The notes below the pieces were generated by a model. It made no database searches and was not told where the DNA came from. It was given only the letters and a program-made list of their open reading frames with translations. Position numbers and translations under genes: made by a program. A DNA stretch of 64,000 nucleotides from Nostoc sp. XA010 (GTDB lineage: Bacteria > Cyanobacteriota > Cyanobacteriia > Cyanobacteriales > Nostocaceae), in the NCBI RefSeq assembly GCF_020829625.1, contig NZ_JAIVFX010000029.1, positions 16,597 to 80,596 on the forward strand, given 5' to 3'. This document shows, piece by piece, positions 54,372 to 62,599 of the stretch (positions within the stretch are counted from its first letter, which is position 1; every line of letters starts with the position of its first letter).

Positions 54372-54421
54372 AAAAAAAGCTGCGTTAGCGAAGCTTACCG
54401 AAGGTATCGCAGCCTTTTTTT
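54372..54421 (+). terminator. Rho-independent terminator containing a dispersed repeat in its loop
   Basis: AAAAAAAGCTGCG and CGCAGCCTTTTTTT form a strong stem around a loop with GTTAGCGAAGCTTACCG, and a T-run follows. The loop sequence is the dispersed repeat also found inside pyrC. Confidence 0.8.
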
Positions 54422-54540
54422 GTAGACTATTTATTTTTTGCCAGACAGAAGATTATTCCAACCTCAGAAAAGCTGATTCCGAATTTACGAGTAGTCGCAA
54501 CAAGAGATACCAAATGCAGGTGTTGGGCTTTTAATGAAAA

Positions 54541-54708
54541 TTATGAATGCTTTTCACCTGCTTTCACTTCTAGTGTGTCGGAGGCGATCGCATCTGATTT
54601 AGTCGGGTCGATACTACTGAGATTAACACCAGTCAAATCGCTATCGCTCAAATTAGCTCCATTAAAATCTCTCCGTAGCAGGATGCCTTTCCAGCAATTT
54701 TTTAATTT
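54541..54708 (-). pseudogene. Pentapeptide-repeat protein C-terminal fragment
   Basis: On the minus strand, an uninitiated frame bounded upstream by a TAG at 54709 reads LLRRDFNGANLSDSDLTGVN and then LSSIDPTKSDAIASDTLE. The A(N/D)LxG pattern (GANLSDSDLTGVNLSS) is a pentapeptide repeat. No start codon exists, so it is a broken 3' end of a longer gene, directly downstream of the flavin reductase gene. Confidence 0.6.
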
Positions 54709-54739
54709 CTATAACTTAGCTCTTGCATCAACTAACACT

Positions 54740-55345
54740 TTAATTGGGGCGAGTAATTTCATACAAATCCTGGGTGCGGGTATACCAGTTACCCGACAGG
54801 CGACCAATCGCGTGCAACTTTGCGACATCAATTGTATTTTGTGGTGTGAGTAAATCGTCCCGAATATGCCACAGCACCGCCTCAGCAATAATTAATCCCG
54901 ATTGGCTACCTTCATTCGCTACGTAAACTATCTGCTTCAGCACACACTCAATATTAATCGGTGATTCAGCAACTCGTGGCGGACGCACCCGGTTTGAGGG
55001 AGCAGGAGTTAGTCCTGCTACTTGAAATTCGTCTACCTCTGGTGGAAAGTCACCACTAGTGGTGTTCATCTGTTCTCCCAATTCTTCAACAACTATGTTG
55101 ACCACTAGTTCACCCGACTGCTCTACATTGAATAAAGTATCTTTTTTAACACCACGTTTTAGACCTGTGGAGATGGCTAGAGTCGGTGGGTTAGCTGTTA
55201 CGCCCATAAAAAAACTGAAAGGTGCAACATTGGGCGTACCATCGCTAGCGATCGTTGACACCCAAGCGATCGGTCGGGGAACCACTGAACCTACAAGTAA
55301 TTGATAGGTATTCCGTGGATCGTTCTGGGAGGGATCGATAATCAT
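54740..55345 (-). CDS. Flavin reductase-like domain protein
   Basis: A protein of 201 residues from ATG 55345 (GAGG lies 11 bases upstream; a GTG at 55360 is possible). It has the flavin-reductase-like (FMN-binding split barrel) pattern: YQLLVGSVVPRPIAWVSTI, PNVAPFSFFMGVTANPPTLA, LVVNIVVEELGEQMNTTSGD and a C-terminal LSGNWYTRTQDLYEI. Such proteins reduce FMN for partner oxygenases or act as flavin-binding oxidoreductases. The partner is not adjacent, and the gene appears monocistronic. Confidence 0.9.
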   Translation of the reverse strand: MIIDPSQNDPRNTYQLLVGSVVPRPIAWVSTIASDGTPNVAPFSFFMGVTANPPTLAISTGLKRGVKKDTLFNVEQSGELVVNIVVEELGEQMNTTSGDFPPEVDEFQVAGLTPAPSNRVRPPRVAESPINIECVLKQIVYVANEGSQSGLIIAEAVLWHIRDDLLTPQNTIDVAKLHAIGRLSGNWYTRTQDLYEITRPN

Positions 55346-55360
55346 TGAGGTTTTCCTCAC

Positions 55361-55870
55361 TAAACACTACAGTTTTTCAAAACTCGATCTTGCCGAAGAG
55401 AAGCTTGTTACCTGACTTATGCGTAATTTTCATTAGACTTGTCGCCTAATAAAGGTTTTGAATTTTTTGAGCCAGGCAAAGCAAGGGTTTCAGACACTAA
55501 TTTTTTATAAAGCGACAAGTCTATTGCTGCAACTAACTTTTTTTAGCTATATGTGAGATGTTCATACTCAGTTACAATACTACGGTTTATTGGCTAGATT
55601 GCCGTAAAAGAAGAATTGGGGAAATCATCTACTGCGATCGCAGCTATTTAGTTGACCCAGATTCAGGATTAGTAGGACAAGAACCCTCTTTCCTCAAAAG
55701 CCTCCCCTGCCTCCCCTGCCTCCCCTGCTTCCTCTGCCTCTTCTGCTTGTTAATCAGAAGGTAATTCTGGGAAACCTTAATTTGTGAGAGCTGAGGCTTT
55801 TGCCAGAAGGAACTAGAATTAGGAAACACCTAGCTGGGTTCTTCTGACTTTTGAAATTAGGAGTGCATGT
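55361..55870. other. Intergenic region with MITE and CTGCCTCCC repeats
   Basis: Besides the MITE, a CCTCCCCTGC tandem (about 55703-55745) is present. A 68-codon frame across it is an artefact of the repeat. The region ends before the GTG start at 55871. Confidence 0.55.
55434..55523. repeat. Candidate MITE with 12-bp terminal inverted repeats
   Basis: TAGACTTGTCGC (55434-55445) and GCGACAAGTCTA (55512-55523) are perfect inverted repeats around 66 bases. The 90-bp size, perfect ends and intergenic position suggest a miniature inverted-repeat element. No transposase is nearby. Confidence 0.6.
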
Positions 55871-56965
55871 GTGCCAAAATCCCCTAAATATTTGCTGATT
55901 GGATCAACCGAGACTTATAGCGGTAAATCTGCAACTGTTCTGGGTTTGTCTCATCAGCTACAGCAAAAAGGACTGGATATTACCTACGGTAAACCGCTTG
56001 GTACGTGTTTGAATTCGTCCAGTGGAACCGTGATTGAGGAAGATGTCCAATTCATCGCTCTTAGCCTCAATTTGCCGGAAAACCGTGTTGCACCTACAAT
56101 GCTGGCTTTGGATGAACTAAATGTGCAAAAACGCTTGCGAGGGGAAGATAAAACCGATTATCAGCAGTCCTTAATACAGCAATATTTGCATAAATCCCAA
56201 GGAGATTTGGTGTTACTGGAGGGGCCTGGTGATTTGTCTGAAGGCAATTTGTTTGACTTGTCTTTGCTGCAAATTGCTGAAGTATTGGATGCTGGCGTGC
56301 TGTTAGTAGCCCGCTATAAATCGTTGCTCTCGGTTGAGTCGCTATTGACTGCTAAAGGGCGTGTGGGCGATCGCTTGATTGGAGTTGTAATTAATGATAT
56401 CCCTGTCACCCAACTAGAAGCAGTTGACACTCTCTTGCGGCCATTTTTGGAACAGCAGGGGATTCCGGTGCTAGCAATGCTGCCTAACAGCGATTTGCTC
56501 CGCAGTGTCAGTGTTGGCGAACTGGTCAAACAGCTAAAGGCTGATGTTCTCTGTCGCAACGATCGCATGGATTTGTTGGTCGAAAGTCTAGCAATTGGAG
56601 CGATGAATGTCAACTCTGCTGTGAAATATTTCCGCAAACGCCGGAATATGGCAGTGGTAACAGGGGGCGATCGCGTGGAAATTCAGCAAGCGGCTTTGGA
56701 AACTTCTACCCAATGTTTAATTCTCACCGGGCAACTACCACCCCCACCGTTCATTCTCAGTCGCGCTGAAGACCTAGAAATCCCCATTTTGTCTGTTGAC
56801 TTAGATACCCTGACTACTGTAGAAATTGTTGACCGCACTTTTGGTCAAGTTCGTGTCCACGAGCCGATTAAGGTTCAGTATATTCGCAAGTTGATGTCCG
56901 AGCATTTTGACATTGACCGCTTGTTATCCAAACTAGGTTTAACTCCGGCAACGGCATTGTCTTAG
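55871..56965 (+). CDS. Phosphotransacetylase-family protein with BioD-like and DRTGG domains
   Basis: A 364-residue protein from GTG 55871. The N-terminal half is a P-loop, BioD-like domain (YLLIGSTETYSGKSATVLGL, KPLGTC, DLVLLEGPGDLSEGNLF); the C-terminal half has a DRTGG domain (SVGELVKQLKADVLCRN, VKYFRKRRNMAVVTGGDR). This architecture is that of the N-terminal part of long Pta proteins and of cyanobacterial proteins annotated 'phosphotransacetylase family'. It lacks the catalytic PTA_PTB domain. Its role is unclear; it may sense adenine nucleotides. Confidence 0.85.
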   Translation: MPKSPKYLLIGSTETYSGKSATVLGLSHQLQQKGLDITYGKPLGTCLNSSSGTVIEEDVQFIALSLNLPENRVAPTMLALDELNVQKRLRGEDKTDYQQSLIQQYLHKSQGDLVLLEGPGDLSEGNLFDLSLLQIAEVLDAGVLLVARYKSLLSVESLLTAKGRVGDRLIGVVINDIPVTQLEAVDTLLRPFLEQQGIPVLAMLPNSDLLRSVSVGELVKQLKADVLCRNDRMDLLVESLAIGAMNVNSAVKYFRKRRNMAVVTGGDRVEIQQAALETSTQCLILTGQLPPPPFILSRAEDLEIPILSVDLDTLTTVEIVDRTFGQVRVHEPIKVQYIRKLMSEHFDIDRLLSKLGLTPATALS

Positions 56966-57158
56966 ATTCATTGCTCAGTTATCAGTTAGGAGGCTGTATT
57001 ACTGGTAAGGGTACAGCTGGCTCACCGTCACCTCCCAAGGGATGGCGAGCTGTTTCCTTACAATCGAAAATTAGTAGCAATGTTTAACTCAAGTTTTCCT
57101 CGTATCTACACGCTGTTTGGTAGAATATCTGGGTCGTTTAATCTGATTATCTCCATCT

Positions 57159-57662
57159 TTGAGCCAATCAACAGACCTTATTAACCTAGATACATTAGCG
57201 CAAGAACTAGCGACAATCCAGCAAACGGGTTCTAAAAAAATCGCCTTGCTGGGTTCTCGTCATGTCCCGATTACGCATCAGAATCTTATTGAAATGATGA
57301 CTTATGCCCTAGTTTTATCGGGTAATAGAATCATTACTTCTGGTGCTACAGGTACAAATTCAGCGGCCATCAAGGGAGCAACCCGGGCTGATGCAAATTT
57401 GTTGACGGTGATTCTACCCCAAAGCCTGGAACGCCAGCCTTTGGAATCGCGCCAGCAACTAGAACAGGTAATGCATCTAGTCGAAAATCCCAGTAATGAT
57501 ACTCTGTCCCTTGCTGAAGCTAGTTACTTGTGCAACAAGGAGATTGTCTCCCGTTGCCAGCAACTAATCTGCTTTGCGTTTCACGACAGCCGCACCCTGT
57601 TGCAAACTTGTCAGGATGCAGAAGAACAAAGAAAAGTGGTGACGCTTTTCTACTTTGATTAG
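57159..57662 (+). CDS. DprA/SLOG-like Rossmann protein
   Basis: A 167-residue protein from TTG 57159. The sequence KKIALLGSRHVPITHQNLIE followed by SGNRIITSGATGTNSAAIKG fits the DprA/SLOG superfamily (GSR... and SGGAxGxD-like motif), here as SGATGTNSAAI. SLOG proteins bind nucleotides or DNA; DprA loads RecA in natural transformation, but this one is shorter and lacks the SAM-like domains. It is a conserved cyanobacterial form. It follows the phosphotransacetylase-family gene by about 190 bp. Confidence 0.75.
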   Translation: MSQSTDLINLDTLAQELATIQQTGSKKIALLGSRHVPITHQNLIEMMTYALVLSGNRIITSGATGTNSAAIKGATRADANLLTVILPQSLERQPLESRQQLEQVMHLVENPSNDTLSLAEASYLCNKEIVSRCQQLICFAFHDSRTLLQTCQDAEEQRKVVTLFYFD

Positions 57663-57745
57663 TCATTTGTCATTTGTCTTTTGTCATTTGTTATTTGACT
57701 AATGACTGATGACTGATGACTGATGACTGATGACTAATAACCAAC
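57663..57745. repeat. GTCATTT and GACTGAT tandem repeats
   Basis: A run of TCATTTGTCATTTGTC is followed by TGACTGATGACTGATGACTG, giving partly inverted arms (AAATGAC versus GTCATTT). It separates the SLOG and MAPEG genes. Confidence 0.8.
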
Positions 57746-57757
57746 GACTAATAAGTA

Positions 57758-58156
57758 ATGATAATTTTTTTGTACTCGATCGCTGCTGCTGTCGTTCTAA
57801 TTTACGTGCCATTTTTGCTAGTAGCTTATGCCCGTGTGCGTATTGGGTATGAAAGTTTTTCTAGTCCTCGCGCTATGTTTGATAAATTGCCACCTTATGC
57901 CCAACGAGCTACTTGGGCACATCAGAACACCTTTGAAGCGTTTATGGTGTTTGCAGCAGCAGCATTGATGGCTTATGTAACTGGTGTAAATTCTTTTACA
58001 GCACAAGTGGCTGCGATCGCCTTTGTGGTAGCCCGTTTGCTATACTCAATTTTTTATATTTTGAATATACCCCTTTTGCGATCGCTCATGTTTGCCATTG
58101 GCATTCTTAGCTCTGGCACCCTGTTTTTCTTGAGCATCATCCAAGCTACTAGTTAA
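57758..58156 (+). CDS. MAPEG family membrane protein
   Basis: A 132-residue protein with four hydrophobic segments and the MAPEG pattern: a first span IIFLYSIAAAVVLIYVPFLL, then YARVRIGYESFSSPRAMFDK, QRATWAHQNTFEAFMVFAAA and AFVVARLLYSIFYILNIPLL. Members of the family (glutathione S-transferases, leukotriene synthase homologues) act on lipophilic substrates at membranes. The conserved NxxExF and RLxYxxxY blocks are present. It may work with the soluble GST nearby. Confidence 0.9.
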   Translation: MIIFLYSIAAAVVLIYVPFLLVAYARVRIGYESFSSPRAMFDKLPPYAQRATWAHQNTFEAFMVFAAAALMAYVTGVNSFTAQVAAIAFVVARLLYSIFYILNIPLLRSLMFAIGILSSGTLFFLSIIQATS

Positions 58157-58316
58157 TTGGGGCATGGAGAATGGGGAGTGGGGAGATGAGGGAGCAGGGG
58201 GAGCAGGGGAAGAATTTGCAACAAATCTTTCGCCTTGTCCCCAATTCCAAATTCCCAATCCAAAATCGTTCGACTGAGCGAAGTCGAAGTCCAAAATCTA
58301 AAATCTAAAATCTTTT

Positions 58317-58808
58317 ATGGCTTCTACTTTTTCTTTTGACATTGTGAGCGACTTTGACCGACAAGAGTTGGTTAACGCAGTCGATCAAGTTATCCGAGAC
58401 ATCAAAGGTCGTTACGACCTCAAAGACACTGAAACTACTATCGAGTTAGTCGAAGAAAGCATTAATGTTAGTACTGACAGCGAGTTTACCTTAGATTCTG
58501 TACACACCATTCTGCGAGAAAAAGCCGCCAAGCGTAACCTATCCCAGAAAATCTTTGATTTTGGCAAAGTTGAATCAGCCAGTGGTAATCGCGTGCGTCA
58601 AGAAATCAAACTCAAAAAAGGCATTAGTCAGGAAATCGCCAAACAAATTTCCAAATTGATTCGGGACGAATTCAAAAAGGTACAAGCTTCAATTCAAGGC
58701 GATGCTGTACGGGTTTCTGCCAAATCTAAAGATGACTTACAAGTAGTCATGCAGCGCCTGAAACAAGAAGACTACCCAGCTGCTTTACAATTTACAAATT
58801 ATCGTTAA
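58317..58808 (+). CDS. yajQ: YajQ family cyclic-di-GMP-binding protein
   Basis: A 163-residue YajQ (UPF0234) protein starting MASTFSFDIVSDFDRQELV, with KGRYDLKDTETTIELVEES, KIFDFGKVESASGNRVRQEI and RVSAKSKDDLQVVMQRLKQE. YajQ proteins bind c-di-GMP and nucleic acids, and some act as transcription cofactors. Length and ends match the family. It is preceded by several repeats, including an TTCGAC...GTCGAA palindrome, and its own promoter lies close to the start at 58317. Confidence 0.95.
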   Translation: MASTFSFDIVSDFDRQELVNAVDQVIRDIKGRYDLKDTETTIELVEESINVSTDSEFTLDSVHTILREKAAKRNLSQKIFDFGKVESASGNRVRQEIKLKKGISQEIAKQISKLIRDEFKKVQASIQGDAVRVSAKSKDDLQVVMQRLKQEDYPAALQFTNYR

Positions 58809-58902
58809 CAGATTTGTATGGTGGGCACTACCTATCCAAACTACATTTTGTGAAGATTTTTGTTTGGATCTAATACACGTTAGTTAATTTAACGCTAAAA
58901 GG

Positions 58903-59009
58903 GCGGTTAGAAACCGCGTCTACACAGGCAAAACCCGCCTGTGCGGGTTAAAAACCTTAATTTTCTCTTATTTTAGCCCACGGAGGTGGGCTTTGTTTGT
59001 GTAGCCGCG
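58903..59009. repeat. Palindromic repeat element (REP/MITE-like)
   Basis: Four nested or consecutive palindromes: GCGGTT-AGA-AACCGC, CGCGTCTACACA with TGTGTAGCCGCG (one mismatch), AACCCGCCTGTGCGGGTT, and CCCACGGAGGTGGG. This pattern (CGGTTTCTAACCG, TGTGTAGACGCG) is common between Nostocales genes. Confidence 0.7.
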
Positions 59010-59068
59010 AATTCCATTCGCCGAGGCTGAAGTTGACACCCATGCACATTTGTGTGCCTTTACTACAA

Positions 59069-59626
59069 TTAAGCCCCTCCGCCAATACTTTTTTGAAATG
59101 CTGGACGCTCAGATAACTGCTTGATATAGTTCAACACAGCTGGGTAGGGGCTGAGGTCTAGCTTCAGCATGATGGGAATGTAACTCAGAATAGACCCCAC
59201 TGCCACATCCACAACAGTGAATTCATTACCCAGCAGAAAAGGCTGCTTTTCGAGAATCTCATTCAAGAAAGTCAACAAGCGGGGCATTTCTCGCTCCCGA
59301 TTTGCTTCCACAAAAATCCCTGTAGCGAGGGTAGAATTGCCAAACAACGTCCATTGGGAAAATACAGCACGTTCCTCTGGGGAAAGGGCAGTTTTACCAT
59401 ACTTATCGGTAAGATACAGCAAAATTGCCCCAGATTCCCAAAGTTTAAAATCCCCGTCAACAATTGCTGGAACTTTACCAACTGGGTTAATTGCCAAATA
59501 CTCAGGCTGGAGATGTTCACCAGCCTGCATATCCAGCTTGACGAATTCGTAAGGAACTTTTATTTCCTCTAAATACCATTGAACAATTGAGGCTCGACTA
59601 CGAGCGCCACCATAAAGTTTGAGCAT
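59069..59626 (-). CDS. Glutathione S-transferase family protein
   Basis: A 185-residue GST: thioredoxin-like N-terminal domain (MLKLYGGARSRASIVQWYLE; PEYLAINPVGKVPAIVDGDF; LWESGAILLYLTDKYGK with the conserved ES(G)AI) and helical C-terminal domain (PFLLGNEFTVVDVAVGSILS). The active-site residue at the N-terminus (SRAS region) is probably serine. Such enzymes conjugate or reduce using glutathione. The conserved N-capping FTVVDVAVG is intact. It lies just upstream, on the same strand, of a conserved protein gene at 59633-60097, with a 6-bp gap, so the two are co-transcribed. Confidence 0.93.
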   Translation of the reverse strand: MLKLYGGARSRASIVQWYLEEIKVPYEFVKLDMQAGEHLQPEYLAINPVGKVPAIVDGDFKLWESGAILLYLTDKYGKTALSPEERAVFSQWTLFGNSTLATGIFVEANREREMPRLLTFLNEILEKQPFLLGNEFTVVDVAVGSILSYIPIMLKLDLSPYPAVLNYIKQLSERPAFQKSIGGGA

Positions 59627-59632
59627 AATTAC

Positions 59633-60097
59633 TTAAAGAACTTTGTGAGTGTGAGAATGTTGTTTAACGTTGTCTTCTTTGGTGACAACTCTAGCGGCAT
59701 TTAATACCCGTTTGCGCTCAATGGAATACTTAAATTCGCTGTAGTTTGTACCTAAAGGAATCAGAGATTTTGCAGATTCACGACGCTTGTAGGTACGAGC
59801 TGCTGCAAATGCCCGTGGTACAAATTCTTCTCCAAACTGAGCCGACTCTGGGAAGCCATCTGGCAACACTTGTGAATCGCCATCCAGCACAGATCCCAAA
59901 GTTGTTGCATGAGCCAGCTTATAAGAGGTAGGAATGCCCTTTAAGAGCGCTTCCAAAGCCGCAGAGGGAATCGGTTCTATAACTTCGATTTGATAAACTT
60001 CTCCATCTTCTTTGACGAAGCAGGTTGCCAAGCCGATAACAATGTAATCATCGGTTGCTAAATCAGGGGCATTGGGATAGGAAATTGCGGTTGTCAT
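59633..60097 (-). CDS. Conserved cyanobacterial protein of unknown function
   Basis: A protein of 154 residues from ATG 60097 (an upstream in-frame TTG at 60112 is less likely). It begins MTTAISYPNAPDLATDDYIV and contains IGLATCFVKEDGEVYQIEVI, EALLKGIPTSYKLAHATTL, PRAFAAARTYKRRESAKSLI, and ends VKQHSHTHKVL, histidine-rich at the end. I recall this as a protein conserved across cyanobacteria with no assigned function. It is upstream of the GST gene on the same strand. No signal or membrane segment. Confidence 0.75.
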   Translation of the reverse strand: MTTAISYPNAPDLATDDYIVIGLATCFVKEDGEVYQIEVIEPIPSAALEALLKGIPTSYKLAHATTLGSVLDGDSQVLPDGFPESAQFGEEFVPRAFAAARTYKRRESAKSLIPLGTNYSEFKYSIERKRVLNAARVVTKEDNVKQHSHTHKVL

Positions 60098-60112
60098 CGG
60101 AAAACTTCTCAA

Positions 60113-60704
60113 AATTTAAAAATTTAATCTAGGGAATGGGGAAGAGGCAGAGGGGCAGGGGGCAGGGGCAGGGGATAAGGTGACTTGAGTGAGAACTTGC
60201 AACAAGTCTTTCCCTTTGTCTCTAATTCTTCTTGTTCCCTTGTCCTTCTCCCCCTTGCTCCCTGCCCCCTGCCCCCTGCTTCCTCATTCCCTCATCCCCT
60301 CTTTAATGAACGGCTTGTTGGCATTCTACCAATTTGTCGCTCTCACTACTTGGCTAGTACGCCACGGCGGAAATAGAGCAGCCATTTAAAATCCCTAAAG
60401 AGCTTATTCCATAATACTTTTGACTTTTGATTTTTGATTTTTGACTTCCGCCTTGCGGTGCTAGCCTTTGAGATTGACATTTGCTATTTCTGGAATTCAC
60501 CCTAGGGATGAAGTATTCATGATTAGGTTTGAGGATCAATTGTTTATCTAGGGCGTAGATTTCTCTTGTGCGGCTAGGTTAAGTTCTCTCTTAAATTGCT
60601 TTAATGTAATCCTAAATACTTTAAGAATGGAAATAGTAGTAAAACCACTAGCAGACGAAAACTAGAATTTGATTCCACAAAACACCGATTTAGTATAGGC
60701 AAAT
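60113..60704. other. Intergenic region with G-rich repeats and their inverse
   Basis: GGGGCAGGGGGCAGGGGCAG (60152-60176) and the complementary CCCTGCCCCCTGCCCCCTGC (60261-60282) form an inverted pair about 90 bp apart. A second copy of the dispersed repeat seen at 5083 occupies 60405-60470. A small plus frame of 60-odd codons over this is unlikely to be real. Confidence 0.6.
60405..60470. repeat. Dispersed repeat, copy 2
   Basis: TTATTCCATAATACTTTTGA and GACTTCCGCCTTGCGGTGC match 5083-5134. The spacer has extra TTTTTGATTTTTGA repeats. Confidence 0.75.
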
Positions 60705-61424
60705 ATGAATATTAACTCATTTTTAGCTGATGGTGACCAGCAACTTCGCAAATGTAAAGTTGTTTCCAATGTTACATATAAAACTCACGCACAGAGGAAA
60801 AATGACGGTGGCAAATCTATTTTAGGCGATCGCTATTTACGTTCTTGTGCTTTGAGGTCGGCTCAACAAGGAGATTATACTGAGGCGATCGCACTTTTAA
60901 GCCAACTAATTTTCCGCCATCCCCACAATGCCATTGATTACAACAACCGGGGGCTAATTTATTTCCAAAGTGGTGAAAGGCAAAAAGCACTTTCCGACTA
61001 CAATACCGCTCTCAAGCTTAATCCCTATTTGGCTAGTGCTTATAATAATCGGGCAAATTACTACGCAGCTTGTGGAGAATTAGCAGCAGCACTTGCCGAC
61101 TACGATCAAGCGATTGATTTCAATCCTCGCCATGTCCGGGCGTGGATTAACCGAGGCATTACCTGGCGTGATTTGGGGCAATATGAGGAGGCAATTGAGA
61201 ATTTTGAGGTAGCACTGCTTTTCGGTCAACTAGAAGGTCATATCTGGGCTGAACGCGGCAGAACTTACCATCTTTGGGGTGACTGGAATTGTGCGATCGC
61301 TGATTATCGTCGCGCCCTCACTCAACTGCCCTTTCTCGACAACAGTAAGGATATTACTGGTTATCGCTTGCGTTTACAACTCGAAAATTGGCTAAACGAA
61401 CTGTTATATGAATCAGCGTCCTAA
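60705..61424 (+). CDS. TPR repeat protein
   Basis: A 239-residue protein with at least four tetratricopeptide repeats from about residue 50 (DYTEAIALLSQLIFRHPHNA, IDYNNRGLIYFQSGERQKAL, SAYNNRANYYAACGELAAAL, ARAWINRGITWRDLGQYEEA-like). The NNRGxxYxxxGxxxxAxxDYxxAIxLNP pattern is typical of cyanobacterial TPR proteins. The N-terminal 45 residues are basic and unstructured. No signal peptide or membrane span. TPRs mediate protein contacts, perhaps in photosystem assembly or signalling; the partner is unknown. Confidence 0.88.
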   Translation: MNINSFLADGDQQLRKCKVVSNVTYKTHAQRKNDGGKSILGDRYLRSCALRSAQQGDYTEAIALLSQLIFRHPHNAIDYNNRGLIYFQSGERQKALSDYNTALKLNPYLASAYNNRANYYAACGELAAALADYDQAIDFNPRHVRAWINRGITWRDLGQYEEAIENFEVALLFGQLEGHIWAERGRTYHLWGDWNCAIADYRRALTQLPFLDNSKDITGYRLRLQLENWLNELLYESAS

Positions 61425-61650
61425 TTGGTAGATTAGTTCTTCTGGGGGATTCAAAATTCAAAATAAATTATTAAACTTTGAATGAGATTTTAGTGACGCT
61501 GTATGGCTCATGACTAATAGATGATAGCTACATAGCTATTCAAAAATTAGCTATTAACCATTATTTATTAGCAATAATATAAATTAACACCCGGCTTATA
61601 CTTAGCCTGAATCACAAGAAACTTAAATAATCCTAAATTCGCTATTTGTC

Positions 61651-62061
61651 TTAGGGTGATGATTCTGTTTGTTCATCTTCTCGGCGATCGGGATTCATCA
61701 ACACGACCCGACGCTGATTAGGATCAAATCGGTATCCTTGTTCTTGCATAATACTTTTGGTTTGCTGGGGATCGAAGTTACGGCTAAATTGCGCTTGCAA
61801 ACCATTGACATGTCCTTCCATCAGCTTGACTTCAGTACTAATTTCGCGCAACTTTTCTTGCTGTGACCAATGATAAGGCAAAAGTTGTGCTAAGGCAGAT
61901 CCTGCAACGGCTGTAATCACAAGATTAACTGCTATTTTGGCTGTGCTTTCCAGAGCCATCACCTGGTAAGAACGTTGACGAAGATGCCGCTTTGGTCGAG
62001 GAATGACCCGGCGTTTTTGTATAGGTTGTAACGGTGTCCTTGAGGGTTGAGTCGCGTTCAT
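61651..62061 (-). CDS. Conserved membrane-anchored coiled-coil protein
   Basis: A 136-residue protein: a basic N-terminus (IQKRRVIPRPKRHLRQRSYQ), one hydrophobic segment (about residues 40-62: STAKIAVNLVITAVAGSALAQ) and a C-terminal helical region (QEKLREISTEVKLMEGHVNG) with a PDRREDEQTESSP end. The shape resembles single-pass FtsL/DivIC-type proteins, but no specific similarity was recognised. It looks like a widespread cyanobacterial hypothetical. It lies downstream of psaM on the same strand, but 250 bp away. Confidence 0.72.
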   Translation of the reverse strand: MNATQPSRTPLQPIQKRRVIPRPKRHLRQRSYQVMALESTAKIAVNLVITAVAGSALAQLLPYHWSQQEKLREISTEVKLMEGHVNGLQAQFSRNFDPQQTKSIMQEQGYRFDPNQRRVVLMNPDRREDEQTESSP

Positions 62062-62599
62062 GATGCTAAAAAATAACCTCGCTGAGTGAAGGGAAGCACT
62101 GTAAAAGCTCTCTGGCGCTAATTACTGCTGATTTAGCTGTCATATTACTTCATTTTTTTGAAATAGCTACAAGTGTTGCACCAGTTAAAAAATAACCTGG
62201 CTTACGTAAGTGCAAGGTTTCTGAATACTTATGGCTTTACACCATAAGGTCTGGAAATTGCACCCCGTACTGCCAGGATATTAGCTTTTTAACTGTGTCA
62301 CATCGGAGCCTTATTTGTAAAGTTCTGTGGCTAATCGCCAAGCTAGAACTCCGGGGATCAAGGCCACAACTAGAGCGATGTAGACTTGAGTATCTGAGAT
62401 GGAAGATATCTGAGCGATGTACAGAGTATCTAAGATAGGCATGGCTGAAAACCTCCTAAACTGAATAGATTTTGAACAGTTCGTTTACTACTTTTCCTTG
62501 TTTTGCCAAGATTGGGGAATATCTTGTTACAAGATGCAACAAAAGCAGTTATTAATCAGTAGTCGTTAATGATTCTTTATTAAAAAAATTCATAAAACT
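62062..62599. other. Intergenic DNA around psaM
   Basis: Apart from psaM nothing is seen between the coiled-coil gene and the kinase gene. The region 62443-62599 probably holds divergent promoters for psaM and the kinase. Confidence 0.45.
62311..62442 (-). CDS. psaM: Photosystem I subunit XII (PsaM)
   Basis: The minus strand from ATG 62442 to TAA 62311 encodes 43 residues whose last 29 (ISDTQVYIALVVALIPGVLA then WRLATELYK) are the PsaM single-span sequence. PsaM is a small subunit of photosystem I near the monomer interface. An AGGAGG ribosome-binding site lies 8 bases before the ATG, so that start is secure. The extra N-terminus (PILDTLYIAQI) looks like a partial duplication of the following SDTQVYIAL; most PsaM proteins are about 31 residues. 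The gene stands alone. Confidence 0.9.
   Translation of the reverse strand: MPILDTLYIAQISSISDTQVYIALVVALIPGVLAWRLATELYK

Noticed and set aside
54575..54853. 92-codon plus frame
   Set aside because: It is antisense to a pentapeptide-repeat fragment and to the flavin reductase 3' end.
55558..55764. 68-codon plus frame rich in Leu-Pro-Cys
   Set aside because: The C-terminal half is the CCTCCCCTGC repeat read as codons.
60185..60389. Overlapping plus frames of 63-66 codons
   Set aside because: They cover the CCCTGCCCCCTGC repeat and look like low-complexity artefacts.
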